A stretch of DNA of 64,000 bases from Aquimarina sp. BL5 (GCF_003443675.1 NZ_CP031963.1:1635501-1699500); one strand, 5' to 3'; numbered from the stretch's first letter, positions 33,425-43,649 are shown. Numbers and translations: made by a program. Notes: generated by a model from the letters alone, not told the origin.

Positions 33425-34324
33425 ATGATTACAATTTACAAAAGGATGATTTGGATGATTTGTTTCGTATCTATTTCATCAGTATCGGCCCAAACATTAT
33501 TGAATGGTTTTTTTCCAAAACAGAAGGAGCTTACCATAGCATCGTCATATTCTTTTAAAAGTTATAATAATTTCTATATCGGTGAAACCCTAAGTGACAC
33601 TAATCCTATGGACATGGGAGAAATATCTTCATCCATCCTTAGTATATATGGTGAATATGGAGTATTGGATTGGCTATCTACTACAGTTACGATCCCTTAC
33701 GTATCTACAAAAAATGAAACAGGAATATTAGATCCTGTTTTAGAAGAAAGTCAAGTAGAAGGAGTGCAAGATTTAAGTTTTTTTCTAAAAGCTAAAGTAT
33801 TGGATAAAAAATTCTCTAATGCTTCTAAACTATCTCTAGGAGGTGCTACTGGAGTTACGTTACCTGTTGGAGGATATGAGGAAGCAGGAATACTATCTAT
33901 AGGAAGTGGTGCCACTGCATATGAAGGGTGTGGATTTTTGCAGTATCAAACTTCTTCTAACCTATTTATAGAACTACAAGCAGCTTATAGTTTACGGAAT
34001 AATCCTGATTTCGAAATCCCAAATGCTATGGTTTATAGTGCTAAACTAGGATATTATAACAAATGGTTTTATACACATGCTAAAATAGGTGTTCAAAACT
34101 CTCTAAGTGGATTCGATATAGGTTCTCAAGAATTTGTAGATGCGGGTGGTCCTAATGCATTACCTGAAACAGAAGTTGATTATGCAAATTTTTATTTTGA
34201 TATTTACGTTCCTATTTATAAACAAAATTTTGGTATTTCATCCGGATACGCAGTTAATGTAGATGGTAAAAACTATGATAATGCATCTTCTTTTTCTGTA
34301 GGACTAGTATATAAAACAAATTAA
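33425..34324 (+). CDS. Outer-membrane protein, transporter-like beta-barrel
   Basis: The signal ends near SSVSAQ. The mature protein has regularly alternating amphipathic strands (ELTIASSYSFKSYNNFYIGE, WLSTTVTIPYVSTKNETG, KLSLGGATGVTLPVGGYE) and ends SFSVGLVYKTN, consistent with a barrel similar to the outer-membrane phenol/toluene-transport or DUF3187-like proteins. It is followed 21 bp later by a DUF547 gene, probably in one transcript. Confidence 0.65.
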   Translation: MITIYKRMIWMICFVSISSVSAQTLLNGFFPKQKELTIASSYSFKSYNNFYIGETLSDTNPMDMGEISSSILSIYGEYGVLDWLSTTVTIPYVSTKNETGILDPVLEESQVEGVQDLSFFLKAKVLDKKFSNASKLSLGGATGVTLPVGGYEEAGILSIGSGATAYEGCGFLQYQTSSNLFIELQAAYSLRNNPDFEIPNAMVYSAKLGYYNKWFYTHAKIGVQNSLSGFDIGSQEFVDAGGPNALPETEVDYANFYFDIYVPIYKQNFGISSGYAVNVDGKNYDNASSFSVGLVYKTN

Positions 34325-34345
34325 CTAAGTAATTGAGTAAACCAT

Positions 34346-35062
34346 ATGAAAAGGTTATTTATATTAATTGTAATAGCAGTGTTACCATACTTTAGCTTTA
34401 ATCTAAACGCTCAGGGTCATATTGACCATATGGTATGGGATCAACTTCTACTATTAAATGTCTCGAGTGATGGTAAAGTAGATTATAAAGGATTTATTAG
34501 AGATAAATTTTTATTTGATCAGTATTTTAAATCTTTATCTACCAATTATCCCACTGCAAATTCTGACGACACCGAAAAACTAGCATATTGGGTAAATCTA
34601 TATAATGCTATTGTAATGAAAATGATTATTGACCATTATCCTGTTAATTCTATAAATGATTTAAAAAATCCGTGGAAGAAAAAATCAATCACTATTAATA
34701 ATATCGAATATAGTCTAGATGATATAGAGCATACGATTTTAAGGAAAATGAATGAACCTAGAATTCATTTCTTACTTAATTGTGCTGCAACTTCTTCTCC
34801 TAAATTATGGAACAGAGCATATACCAATAGGAATATCACTCAGGCACTCGAAGAAAGAACTGTAGATTATATTAATGACTCTACTAAAAACCTTATTACC
34901 CAAAACAAAGTAAGTATATCTAAGGTATTCGAATGGTATGCAAAAGACTTTAATAATGGGGATATTGTCAGTTACATTAATAAATATGCTAATGAAAAAA
35001 TTGGAAAAAAATCAAAAATAGAGTATTTAGAATATGATTGGAGTTTAAATGAAAGACAATAA
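34346..35062 (+). CDS. Secreted DUF547 family protein
   Basis: A signal peptide (MKRLFILIVIAVLPYFSFNLNA) precedes the DUF547 signature: LAYWVNLYNAIVMKMIIDHY, YSLDDIEHTILR and HFLLNCAATSSPKL with the conserved Cys. The family has a papain-like fold in some predictions but no established reaction. It follows an outer-membrane protein gene and is ended by a strong terminator. Confidence 0.85.
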   Translation: MKRLFILIVIAVLPYFSFNLNAQGHIDHMVWDQLLLLNVSSDGKVDYKGFIRDKFLFDQYFKSLSTNYPTANSDDTEKLAYWVNLYNAIVMKMIIDHYPVNSINDLKNPWKKKSITINNIEYSLDDIEHTILRKMNEPRIHFLLNCAATSSPKLWNRAYTNRNITQALEERTVDYINDSTKNLITQNKVSISKVFEWYAKDFNNGDIVSYINKYANEKIGKKSKIEYLEYDWSLNERQ

Positions 35063-35143
35063 ACTCATTCATATAAAAAAGAAGAGTTTTTTAAAAAAAT
35101 TGTAACGCCCCTAATGATCGTTACAAAACTAATATAATACTTA

Positions 35144-35174
35144 GGTAGCAATTTCAATTTGCTACCTTTTTTTT
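35144..35174 (+). terminator. Rho-independent terminator
   Basis: Arms ggtagcaa (35144-35151) and ttgctacc (35159-35166) flank a 7-nt loop and are followed by eight T. Confidence 0.85.
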
Positions 35175-35318
35175 GTAACTTTATTTTTTCAACATACCGC
35201 ACTTACATGCTTAATTATCAATTATATACACGTAGTTAAAATCATCAGACACTTTATTGGGACATAGATCTATTGAATGATCAAAAAATGTTAAACACCT
35301 TGAATAAAAAGTAATCAT

Positions 35319-35813
35319 ATGGAACATCAATTAACTTTAGGAGTTTATCGCAGATTAGATAATCGCCCGCTGGGGATAAGTGACGATTCAGAAATGGCAC
35401 TAGAGCTTCACAATAAGAGAAAAGATGCATTGCTTGATGTTTTTGAAAATAAAGAACATCTCCAAGTAAAAGATTGGGGAGAAACAAAAGATACTAAACC
35501 TCACGAATTTACTGAATTAGTAATCGGAATCGTTGGAACTGCTGTTTTTAATTATGCTATAGTCCCAGGATTGAAGTATCTGGGAGAAAAATTAGCAGAA
35601 AAATTAGTTGATGATGCCATCACAAACTCTGTAAAATGGATAATTGCCAAGCTAAGACCGAAACAAAAATCAAAAGAGATATTAAACTTTCAAATTACAT
35701 TACCCGACGGCACATCTATTTATGCATATCCTATAGAAGGAAACTCTTCTATTACTATTCATTTTAAGGATGGAAATATTGAAACAATACAATATGATAG
35801 TCAAAACCTTTAG
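35319..35813 (+). CDS. Protein of unknown function, 164 aa
   Basis: The N-terminal 60 residues are polar (LTLGVYRRLDNRPLGISDDS). A hydrophobic, possibly membrane-associating segment follows (LVIGIVGTAVFNYAIVPGL), then a helix (GEKLAEKLVDDAITNSVKWI) and a C-terminal beta hairpin (FQITLPDGTSIYAYPIEG). This architecture resembles small proteins encoded beside effectors or toxins, but no family is recognised. It stands alone between terminators and a SulP gene. Confidence 0.5.
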   Translation: MEHQLTLGVYRRLDNRPLGISDDSEMALELHNKRKDALLDVFENKEHLQVKDWGETKDTKPHEFTELVIGIVGTAVFNYAIVPGLKYLGEKLAEKLVDDAITNSVKWIIAKLRPKQKSKEILNFQITLPDGTSIYAYPIEGNSSITIHFKDGNIETIQYDSQNL

Positions 35814-35946
35814 AATAAAGAAAAACATAAACTGTAACTAAAAATTACTTTGACCTCTTCTTAAAAATGTTAAACCTAAATCAAAAGCGCGTATGATTTC
35901 AAGGTAAATGAATTATATTTAGCATTTCATAAATTATCTTTATTAT

Positions 35947-37617
35947 ATGTTCTCTAAATTCTATAACATAAAAAATTTAAAAGGAGATTTTACTGGCGGT
36001 CTCGTTGCTGGTGTAGTTGCTTTACCCCTTGCATTGGCCTTTGGTGTACAATCAGGAATGGGAGCTACTGCAGGATTATATGGAGCTATTGCTGTTGGTA
36101 TTTTTGCTGCCTTGTTTGGTGGTACTGAAACGCAAGCGAGTGGTCCTACAGGTCCAATGACAGTAGTTTCTGCTACCCTAATAGCTGCCGCAATAGAAAT
36201 GAACGGTTCTCTGGGTAATGCGATGCCTATAATCGTAGCTACTTTTTTGTTAGGCGGTCTCTTTCAAATTCTATTTGGTTTTTTAAATATTGCGAGTTAT
36301 GTAAAATACTTTCCGTATCCCGTGGTTTCAGGATTTATGAGTGGCGTAGGTTTAATAATTGTTATACTACAACTGTTCCCTTTTGCAGGATTAGGTTCTG
36401 CTAAATCGACCACAGCTATTATTCAGGATTTACCAAGACTTTTTTCTGAGGCCAATCCATATGCCTTATTGTTAGGTGGAATCACAATTGTTGTTTACTA
36501 TCTTTTTCCAAAAATAACTAAAGCGATACCAAGTGCTTTGGTAGCCTTGATTGCGGCTTCGTTAGTTGCTTATTTTACCAAAATGGATGTTCCTTTAATT
36601 GGTGAAATACCTTCTGGATTACCATCACTTCGATTGGATGGAATTTTTGCAATAGATTCAAGTGCTTTAGGAATCATTATAGAATATGGAGTTGTACTGG
36701 CGGTTCTAGGAAGCATTGATTCCTTATTAACCTCTGTAGTTGCGGATAATATGACTAAAACCCGTCATAATAGTAATCGGGAGTTAATAGGCCAGGGAAT
36801 TGGTAATATGTTAGCTGCTATTATCGGTGGTATTCCTGGTGCAGGAGCTACCAAAGGAACAGTGGTTAATATAAATGCTGGAGGAAAAACAAGATTATCG
36901 GGAGTATTACACGGCTTATTTTTACTTGCCGTATTATTAGGTCTAGGAAAGTTAGCAGCACATATTCCACTTTGTGTATTAGCCGGTTTACTTATACCTA
37001 TTGGTTTTAAAATAGTAGACTTTAAAGGTTTAAAACATCTTTTAAAAGTACCTCGAGCTGATGCTATTGTACTAATTCTGGTATTATTTATTACTACCTT
37101 CGGAAGCTTAATACAAGCTGTTGGTATTGGAGTTGCTTTAGCCTGTTTACTATTTATGAAAAAGGCAGGAGACTTGAGTGAACAAGGAATGGAAGTTGGA
37201 GATATCGCCGATTTTGATGGCTCAAAACCATGGCAAGACGAAATTGAATTCTACAATACCTACAAAGATAAAGTCATCATCAAACACTTATATGGTCCAT
37301 TATTCTTTGGTTTTACTTCTTATTTTAAGGATCAGATTAAAGCATTGCCAGATGATATTAGGGCTGTTATATTAAGAATGGATCGGGTTCCCTACATGGA
37401 TCAGTCAGGTATTTATACACTGGAGGATATTATTTTTGATTTACGCGAACAAGATATTGAAGTGATACTCGTGGGTCTGAAAGAGCAACCCAAAGATATG
37501 TTAGAAGCAGTAGATATTATCCCGGATCTTGTTCCTGAAGATGATCTGTTTGAAAATATCGAAGATAGTTTCACTTATTTACGAGAGAAATTCAAACAGC
37601 GTTCTGCTACTGTTTAG
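35947..37617 (+). CDS. SulP family anion transporter with STAS domain
   Basis: The length of 556 residues and about 11-12 membrane helices fit SulP. The family signature occurs at the N-terminus (GGLVAGVVALPLALAFGVQS, AIAVGIFAALFGGTETQASG PTGPM region) and GSIDSLLTSVVADNM later. The C-terminal STAS domain begins near residue 440, with AVILRMDRVPYMDQSGIYTL. Substrate is likely bicarbonate, sulfate or another anion; it cannot be told from sequence. The gene is alone. Confidence 0.92.
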   Translation: MFSKFYNIKNLKGDFTGGLVAGVVALPLALAFGVQSGMGATAGLYGAIAVGIFAALFGGTETQASGPTGPMTVVSATLIAAAIEMNGSLGNAMPIIVATFLLGGLFQILFGFLNIASYVKYFPYPVVSGFMSGVGLIIVILQLFPFAGLGSAKSTTAIIQDLPRLFSEANPYALLLGGITIVVYYLFPKITKAIPSALVALIAASLVAYFTKMDVPLIGEIPSGLPSLRLDGIFAIDSSALGIIIEYGVVLAVLGSIDSLLTSVVADNMTKTRHNSNRELIGQGIGNMLAAIIGGIPGAGATKGTVVNINAGGKTRLSGVLHGLFLLAVLLGLGKLAAHIPLCVLAGLLIPIGFKIVDFKGLKHLLKVPRADAIVLILVLFITTFGSLIQAVGIGVALACLLFMKKAGDLSEQGMEVGDIADFDGSKPWQDEIEFYNTYKDKVIIKHLYGPLFFGFTSYFKDQIKALPDDIRAVILRMDRVPYMDQSGIYTLEDIIFDLREQDIEVILVGLKEQPKDMLEAVDIIPDLVPEDDLFENIEDSFTYLREKFKQRSATV

Positions 37618-37823
37618 TTATGAACAGTAAATATGGTATCCAAAACAAAAAAGAAAACATGTTTTGTGCTTTTAAATAACTCGTCTAATTAGTTCTTCAA
37701 TAAAATCATGAATAACTTAAAATCACTTAGATAATGTTCTTGAATTTGCTTTAACACATTTTTAACCTCGTAAAAAAGTTAGAAAAGCTCAAAAAAAACG
37801 ACATTTATGAAAACAACAATCAT

Positions 37824-39035
37824 ATGAGTCTTTCTAAAATTACATTTACCAATACAGAGGGTCAAACACTTTCTGGACGTTTAGAATTACCTGCAGATCA
37901 ACATCCACACAACTTTGCACTTTTCGCACATTGTTTCACATGTAATAAAAATCTGGGAGCAGTTCGTAATATTAGTCGTGCACTCACTTCTCAAGGATTT
38001 GGTGTTTTACGATTTGATTTTACAGGTTTAGGAGAAAGTGAAGGTGATTTTGCAGATACTAATTTCTCCGGAAATGTAGAAGATTTGGTTGCCGCTGCGA
38101 ATTTTTTAACACAGCAATATCAGGCTCCTTCTCTATTGGTTGGACATTCTCTTGGTGGTGCCGCAGCTATATTTGCTGCAGCAGAAATAGACTCAATAAA
38201 AGCAGTAGCTACAATAGGTGCTCCTTCTGATCCTACTCACGTACAACATTTACTAAGAAGCGGTTTAGAAGAAATTGAAGCGAATGGTAAGGCGGTAGTG
38301 AACCTGAGCGGAAGAGATTTTACTATTAAGAAACAATTCTTAGATGATCTAGAAACTAAATCACTACCAACAGTAGCAAAAAATTTGGGTAAAGCCTTAT
38401 TAGTAATGCATTCTCCGCAAGATACTACAGTTGGTATTAGAAATGCCGAAGAAATTTACCACGCAGCAAAACACCCTAAAAGTTTTGTAACCTTAAATGA
38501 CGCAGACCATCTATTAATGAGAAAAGAAGATTCCATCTATGCGGGTAAGGTAATTGCTGGTTGGTCATCCAGATATGTTGATATTCCTGAAGAACCTAAT
38601 CTAAAAAGCTCACATCATGTGGTAGCCAGTTTAGGAAATGATGAAGGATATACTACTCAAATGAAAATAGGAAATCACTATATGGTTGCAGATGAACCCG
38701 AAAGTGTCGGTGGTCATGATTTTGGACCTTCTCCTTATGAATTAGTGTCCGCAGGATTATCAGCTTGTACAGCGATGACTATTAAAATGTATGTAGCCCG
38801 AAAAGGTTGGGATTTACAAAACGTAGAAGTGCATACTAGTTATGATAGAAAACATATAGAGGATTGTGAGAATTGTGAAGATCCAACTGCTAAAATAGAT
38901 ACTTTCGAAAGAGAAATTAAGTTAGAAGGAGATCTGGATGAAAAACAAATCGCAAGAATCCTCCAGATTGCTGATAAATGTCCCGTTCATAGAACATTAC
39001 ATAGCGAAACACAAGTGATTACTACATTGATTTAA
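37824..39035 (+). CDS. Alpha/beta hydrolase-OsmC fusion protein
   Basis: Residues 1-250 are an alpha/beta hydrolase with the nucleophile elbow GHSLGG and a late DADHLL His. Residues about 265-403 are an OsmC/Ohr domain with both redox Cys: SACTAMT and CPVHRTL. This bifunctional arrangement is known in many bacteria and is linked to handling organic hydroperoxides. Full length; the mepB frameshift gene follows 40 bp later. Confidence 0.9.
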   Translation: MSLSKITFTNTEGQTLSGRLELPADQHPHNFALFAHCFTCNKNLGAVRNISRALTSQGFGVLRFDFTGLGESEGDFADTNFSGNVEDLVAAANFLTQQYQAPSLLVGHSLGGAAAIFAAAEIDSIKAVATIGAPSDPTHVQHLLRSGLEEIEANGKAVVNLSGRDFTIKKQFLDDLETKSLPTVAKNLGKALLVMHSPQDTTVGIRNAEEIYHAAKHPKSFVTLNDADHLLMRKEDSIYAGKVIAGWSSRYVDIPEEPNLKSSHHVVASLGNDEGYTTQMKIGNHYMVADEPESVGGHDFGPSPYELVSAGLSACTAMTIKMYVARKGWDLQNVEVHTSYDRKHIEDCENCEDPTAKIDTFEREIKLEGDLDEKQIARILQIADKCPVHRTLHSETQVITTLI

Positions 39036-39075
39036 AACCAGTTTATAGCCATATTATTCTCCTAATACAAACCAC

Positions 39076-39578
39076 TTGAACGATCTTCATAAAGAACTTG
39101 TAGACATAAAAAAATTAGTGTTTGATCCCTGTGCACTAACAATTAAAAAATTTAGTTTAGAAACGGAAAGTAAGGAATATAAAGCCTGTAATTTTTATTT
39201 AAATGATCTTAAAATTGTTTGTAGAAATGCTAAAATAACACCAAAAAAAGTTGGTCAATTTGTAACCTTTTGGAAACGTAAAAAAAATGGTCCAATTAAC
39301 CCTTTGAAGAAACAGATTTGATAGATTATTTTATGGTGAATGTAAAATACGATGATCATTTTGGTCAATTTATTTTCCCAAAATCTAAGTTAATTGAAAA
39401 AGGAATTATTTCTACGAATAAAAAAGAAGGAAAAAGAGCTTTTAGAGTATATCCGCCTTGGGATACTGTTATTAATAAACAAGCAGAGCGAACCCAAAAA
39501 TGGCAACTGAATTATTTCCTACGGATCGATAATTCTGTAAATATTGAACTTGCACAAAAGTTGTATTCAAAGAGGTAA
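39076..39578 (+). pseudogene. mepB: mepB-family gene, split by a frameshift
   Basis: The first frame (39076-39321) holds the MepB N-terminus (ESKEYKACNFYLN ... RNAKITPKKVGQFVTFWKR), and the second (39318-39578) holds the rest (VNVKYDDHFGQFIFPKSKLI, GKRAFRVYPPWD, TQKWQLNYF). Inserting one T in the ccctttgaag stretch at about 39302-39312 joins them as NPFEETDLIDYF. The disruption is a single-base deletion, so the gene is either recently inactivated or affected by a sequence error. A TTG start at 39076 is assumed. MepB proteins have no settled function. Confidence 0.8.
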
Positions 39579-39628
39579 GACTACCAAAAAGCTAAATATT
39601 TCACTAGCATATATTAATATATTTCAAA

Positions 39629-39663
39629 AAGGGAAGCTATACGGGCTTCACGCTTCCCTTTTA
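39629..39663. terminator. Bidirectional terminator hairpin
   Basis: Perfect arms aagggaagc (39629-39637) and gcttccctt (39652-39660) lie between convergent genes, with T on one side and A on the other. Confidence 0.75.
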
Positions 39664-39698
39664 TCATTATGAAAAGTATATAAAATCTTCTGGTATTA

Positions 39699-40097
39699 TT
39701 ACTCAGACCAGTATTGCAAAGTCACTTCGATCCAACCTTCTGGAGTTTCATTTTCTGAACTTACATCAACAATAGTAGAAGACGCCCCATCAAAATAACC
39801 ATCACGAGCATCAAATCTATAAGTTCCCACTGGAAGACTTTCGAAAAGCCCTACTTCGTATAGAGAATCAAAATAAATCGTTCCAGTTTCTAAGTTTGTA
39901 GCACCATATCCTGGTAATGTACTTGCCGGAATCTCTTGACCAGACCATTCATCTACTAACTTGATCACAACATCAAACCTTACTTGACTTTTCTCTTCAA
40001 TTGTTGATGTCTTATCCTCTATACTATCAATTTCTGTCTCACAAGAAAATGAAAGACAGACTATCAATAATAGTATAATTTTCTTTATTTGTTTCAT
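39699..40097 (-). CDS. Small lipoprotein of unknown function, 132 aa
   Basis: The signal MKQIKKIILLLIVCLSFSCE ends in a lipobox. The mature part is a beta-sandwich-like domain (VRFDVVIKLVDEWSGQEIPA ... GLFESLPVGTYRFDARDG), similar in style to carboxypeptidase-regulatory or transthyretin-like modules. No named family. It is not obviously in an operon. Confidence 0.65.
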   Translation of the reverse strand: MKQIKKIILLLIVCLSFSCETEIDSIEDKTSTIEEKSQVRFDVVIKLVDEWSGQEIPASTLPGYGATNLETGTIYFDSLYEVGLFESLPVGTYRFDARDGYFDGASSTIVDVSSENETPEGWIEVTLQYWSE

Positions 40098-40230
40098 AAG
40101 TAACTATGGTTTTAAGAATTAGAATATAAATTTCCGAATTAATACTGGAATACTATTTATCTAATGATTATCAAAATGTTATATAAAAAATCATCCTTTT
40201 AAAAAAATCATATATTCTTAAAAAACAAAA

Positions 40231-40259
40231 AACCGTTAACGTATAAATAGCTAACGGTT
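40231..40259 (-). terminator. Terminator for the metallophosphoesterase gene
   Basis: Arms aaccgtta (40231-40238) and taacggtt (40252-40259) are perfect; on the minus strand they are followed by a T-rich run. It lies 36 bp past the stop. Confidence 0.7.
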
Positions 40260-40294
40260 TTGATGCTATTTACTTAAAATAAGTAAGTGATTTC

Positions 40295-42574
40295 TTATTG
40301 TTTTAGTAATCTTTTGGTTTGTACAGTATTTCCGTTTTCGTCTTTAATAGCAAGCAGATAAATTCCGGTTTGGCTAATCTTCGTATTAACCGTAATAGTC
40401 ATATTATTTGATTTAGAAGAAACATCTTCTTTATGAACTACTTTTCCTGTAAGCGTATAGATGCTAATGGTATATTTTTTATTAGCTATAAATAAAGAGC
40501 TTGTAATACTAATTTTATCCGCAAAAGGGTTAGGATATATGTCAGAAAACAAACTGTTGTGCACCTCTTCTAACGGTGGATATTGTATTTCGGATATATC
40601 ATTATTATTACGTAATGTTCCACAAGCTCCTAAGTTTGACCAACCTGATGATATAAGCTCGTATAAATAGCCTAGATACGTTACTTTATCTCCTGCAGTA
40701 TAACTTATACCGCTTTGCCAAGGAGAAATCCCTGTACAAATATCAACAGGATTATCATCTGTTGTGTAATTAACAATAAGCCTTGCCGCTTTGCCTGCAC
40801 CTCCTTCATAAGAATCTGCTACTCTTTTTGCGGATGTATTAGTTAAGCTTACTCCTTTCCCTCTGATAATAAAAGAAGCGTTATTACCCGATACCCAATT
40901 ACTTTTGTTTACTAGACTTTGTACCATATTTTTCAAATTTGGCGTACGTTGTGCATTACTACTCTGTCCACTAGACCAAGAATTAGGATTCCAGAGAACC
41001 TTACTTGAAAACACTGGTCTACTAGAAACATTATTAGCGCTAGTCGTAAATGCTGAAGAATTACTACTGTTATGAAGTGAAATTTCTAATGCTGCATTCG
41101 CGCTATTACTTTCATCTGCTGTAAATTGTAAATAAGCACTGGTTATCGCTGCATTTTTAGGCAAATTTAAAGATCTAAATCGTAATCCTATTATCTGATT
41201 TCCTGCATTAGCATTACTATCATACACCAATTCTAAATCACTACTATTGGTATACAAGCTCCCATCTTGTGCTTCTTCTACATCATCATCACCACTTACG
41301 ATTGCTACATTTACGCTACCATTATCAGGATCTGGATCTACTGTAGTTCCTTTATTAATAATCACTACACTACCATTAGATGGGCTCCAGATATCTAAAT
41401 TAGAAGGGATTTGAAACACATTATTATTGGATACAGAACCTACCTGTGAAGCATTATCTACTTTAACTGTTCTTGTTTCGATTTTATCTTTGTCAACAAA
41501 AATCCATTTGAACTGATTAAATCTGGAAGAATTTCGTGTCCAGCTTTTATTATCATTATTAGATCTAAGAGGTGCTCCCCAGCATCCTTCTCCTGCGTAC
41601 ACAGTTCCGTTTTGGTCATCTCTTACAAATCCTTCATCGCTTCCTGAACCTGTAGAAGGTCTCACTGGCCAAGTGGTTTTTACGGTATGTGCATCACATT
41701 CGATTACTAATTTTACTCCTTTATTATAAAATAACCGAGCCCAATTGTTATATTGGCTATTTCCCTCCGATTTATAAGATACGTGCGGACGCATAGGTTT
41801 GTGATATTGTGCCATTTTCCATACCACGCTGGTATTTGAATTCAAATCATTTTGTAACCAGGAAGTCTGATTACCAGAAATTGAGATTTCAGTGTTTAAA
41901 GTATAAGTTCTAACTAAATTATCACCAAAAGTGATCGCATAATACACACTAGATGATGGTGCATCAAAAAGATGGTATATACTATTATTACTATCCTCGT
42001 GATTTCCACGTGCTGCAATAATAGGAAACATTCTACCATCAGAAGCTATGGTTAATTGCCAGTCATTAAACCAAGTTCTCCACTGATTACTGGTATCACT
42101 ATCGGTCATATCACCACCAAATAAAACTGCGTGCGGCTTTAATTTAGCCACTAAACGATTAGCATTTTGTCTTGGTGTTCTGTTATTCCTGGAATCGCCT
42201 CCTGCTATAAAAGACAATCTACTTTTATCAGCAGGTGCCGTTTTAAACCAAAAACGTTCACTAGTACCCTGACTATCTCTAATTACGAAGTAGTAAGCTG
42301 TATTAGGTTGTAATCCAGTTAGTCGAGCAAAGTTATTATTCATACTCTTGTAAGAAACTGTTCTATCTGGTGACTTGGCATTAGGGTAACTATTGTAATT
42401 AGTTCCATAATCAGTTGTTCCGTAATAAACAGTAGGGTTACTACCAGATATTTGATTCCATGCTATTACTATGGAAGTTGCTGGATTTCCCCGTAAGGTT
42501 AGTCGATACTTGTCATTAGAGGCTGTGACTTGCAGCCCTATCAGAACTACAAGAAGGGTAAGTATTCTTTTCAT
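40295..42574 (-). CDS. Secreted purple-acid-phosphatase-like metallophosphoesterase, T9SS cargo
   Basis: A signal peptide (MKRILTLLVVLIGLQVTAS) is followed by a fibronectin-III-like PAP N-domain (residues about 25-112) and a metallophosphoesterase domain with GGDSR at 125-129, GGDMTD at 153-158 and RGNHE at 189-193. The last His motif reads ECDAHT rather than GHxH. A CBM-like beta region, a Trp-rich carbohydrate-binding module (SPWQSGISYTAGDKVTYLGY) and a C-terminal type A sorting domain (IYPNPFADKISI ... GIYLLAIKDENG) follow. It is exported through the type IX system to the surface and probably hydrolyses phosphomonoesters. Confidence 0.85.
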   Translation of the reverse strand: MKRILTLLVVLIGLQVTASNDKYRLTLRGNPATSIVIAWNQISGSNPTVYYGTTDYGTNYNSYPNAKSPDRTVSYKSMNNNFARLTGLQPNTAYYFVIRDSQGTSERFWFKTAPADKSRLSFIAGGDSRNNRTPRQNANRLVAKLKPHAVLFGGDMTDSDTSNQWRTWFNDWQLTIASDGRMFPIIAARGNHEDSNNSIYHLFDAPSSSVYYAITFGDNLVRTYTLNTEISISGNQTSWLQNDLNSNTSVVWKMAQYHKPMRPHVSYKSEGNSQYNNWARLFYNKGVKLVIECDAHTVKTTWPVRPSTGSGSDEGFVRDDQNGTVYAGEGCWGAPLRSNNDNKSWTRNSSRFNQFKWIFVDKDKIETRTVKVDNASQVGSVSNNNVFQIPSNLDIWSPSNGSVVIINKGTTVDPDPDNGSVNVAIVSGDDDVEEAQDGSLYTNSSDLELVYDSNANAGNQIIGLRFRSLNLPKNAAITSAYLQFTADESNSANAALEISLHNSSNSSAFTTSANNVSSRPVFSSKVLWNPNSWSSGQSSNAQRTPNLKNMVQSLVNKSNWVSGNNASFIIRGKGVSLTNTSAKRVADSYEGGAGKAARLIVNYTTDDNPVDICTGISPWQSGISYTAGDKVTYLGYLYELISSGWSNLGACGTLRNNNDISEIQYPPLEEVHNSLFSDIYPNPFADKISITSSLFIANKKYTISIYTLTGKVVHKEDVSSKSNNMTITVNTKISQTGIYLLAIKDENGNTVQTKRLLKQ

Positions 42575-42756
42575 GAAAATATAATTAAGTTGGTTTTATA
42601 AAGTTAGTTTATAATTAATAAAACTAGTTCATTAAATGAATAAAAATTAACAACAATCAAATCTTAATTCAGAATTAATGTTTAACGTTATTTGTTATAG
42701 TTAAAATAATATTGAATTTGTAATCAGTTAACAATATTCCTTTTTACTTTGTAATT

Positions 42757-42921
42757 ATGGCAAAAGATCAAACTCAATTTATTTTTAAAATATCAGTATT
42801 TTTAATTTTTATTGGTAGCGCTGTTTGATAGCATATTTTCTGTCATGAATCTATATTGAAACCAATAATTGAAGGGCCTTTCAATACTTCATGGCAAGAA
42901 CATACCACAAGTAATTTATAG
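42757..42921 (+). pseudogene. Remnant small membrane protein gene interrupted by tandem stops
   Basis: One frame encodes a start MAKDQTQFIFKISVFLIFIG, then TGA TAG at 42826-42831, then continues in the same frame as CHESILKPIIEGPFNTSWQE to a stop at 42919. The composition on both sides is protein-like, so this is probably a decayed gene of about 55 codons. It lies just upstream of an acetyltransferase gene. The rest of 42575-42954 has no gene. Confidence 0.4.
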
Positions 42922-42954
42922 GGAGTTATCTAGTAATCACGAAAAAAATATCAT

Positions 42955-43410
42955 ATGACCTTTAGAAAAGCTACAAAAAAAGATCTAATATCAATTGTAC
43001 AAATGATTGCTGATGATGAACTTGGAAAAACAAGAGAGAGCTTCCAAATTCCTTTACCTAAAGAATATCTAAAAGCTTTTGATGAGATTGATTCGGATAA
43101 AAACCAGGAATTGATAGTTGTAGAAAATAAAGATCTTCAGATTATCGGAACATTACAACTAACATTTATACAATATCTAACATATCAGGGCAAAATAAGA
43201 GCTCAAATTGAAGCTGTAAGAATTAGAAAAGATAAAAGAGGGCTTGGAATCGGAAAAACAATGTTCACCTGGGCAATTAATCGAGCGAAAGAACAAAATG
43301 CTCATTTAATTCAATTAACCACTGATAAAAGAAGACCCGAAGCCATTAGGTTTTATAAGGAATTAGGCTTTACAGATTCTCATGAAGGAATGAAAATACA
43401 TTTTGAATAA
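42955..43410 (+). CDS. GNAT family N-acetyltransferase
   Basis: The 151-residue protein has the GNAT pattern: IIGTLQLTFIQYLTYQGKIR, then the acetyl-CoA-binding motif A VRIRKDKRGLGIGKTMFTWA (R-x-x-G-x-G/I), and motif B EAIRFYKELGFTDSHEGMKI. The acceptor is unknown. It is a single gene on the plus strand and complete in length. Confidence 0.88.
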   Translation: MTFRKATKKDLISIVQMIADDELGKTRESFQIPLPKEYLKAFDEIDSDKNQELIVVENKDLQIIGTLQLTFIQYLTYQGKIRAQIEAVRIRKDKRGLGIGKTMFTWAINRAKEQNAHLIQLTTDKRRPEAIRFYKELGFTDSHEGMKIHFE

Positions 43411-43620
43411 AAAGTATAAACTCCAAAATAAAAGTATATCTGCTAAATAATTTCAGAAATAAAAACTTAATAAACTACCTCGACCAAAGTATACTAGATG
43501 CTTAATGGAAAATAGTTTTTACAGTTCCGAAGTAAGCTTCGAAGTACTAAACTTTTGATCCTGTTGAAAAAGCGTGATTAGCTCAACTATCTATTTTGAA
43601 TGCATTGAATGCAACTTTTC

Positions 43621-43636
43621 ATCCGCCTAGGCGGAT
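43621..43636. repeat. 16-bp perfect palindrome
   Basis: The sequence atccgcctaggcggat is its own reverse complement and lies between two convergent genes, next to a terminator. Similar GC-rich palindromes are scattered in flavobacterial genomes, as far as I recall. Confidence 0.5.
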
Positions 43637-43649
43637 CACTCATAAAATA

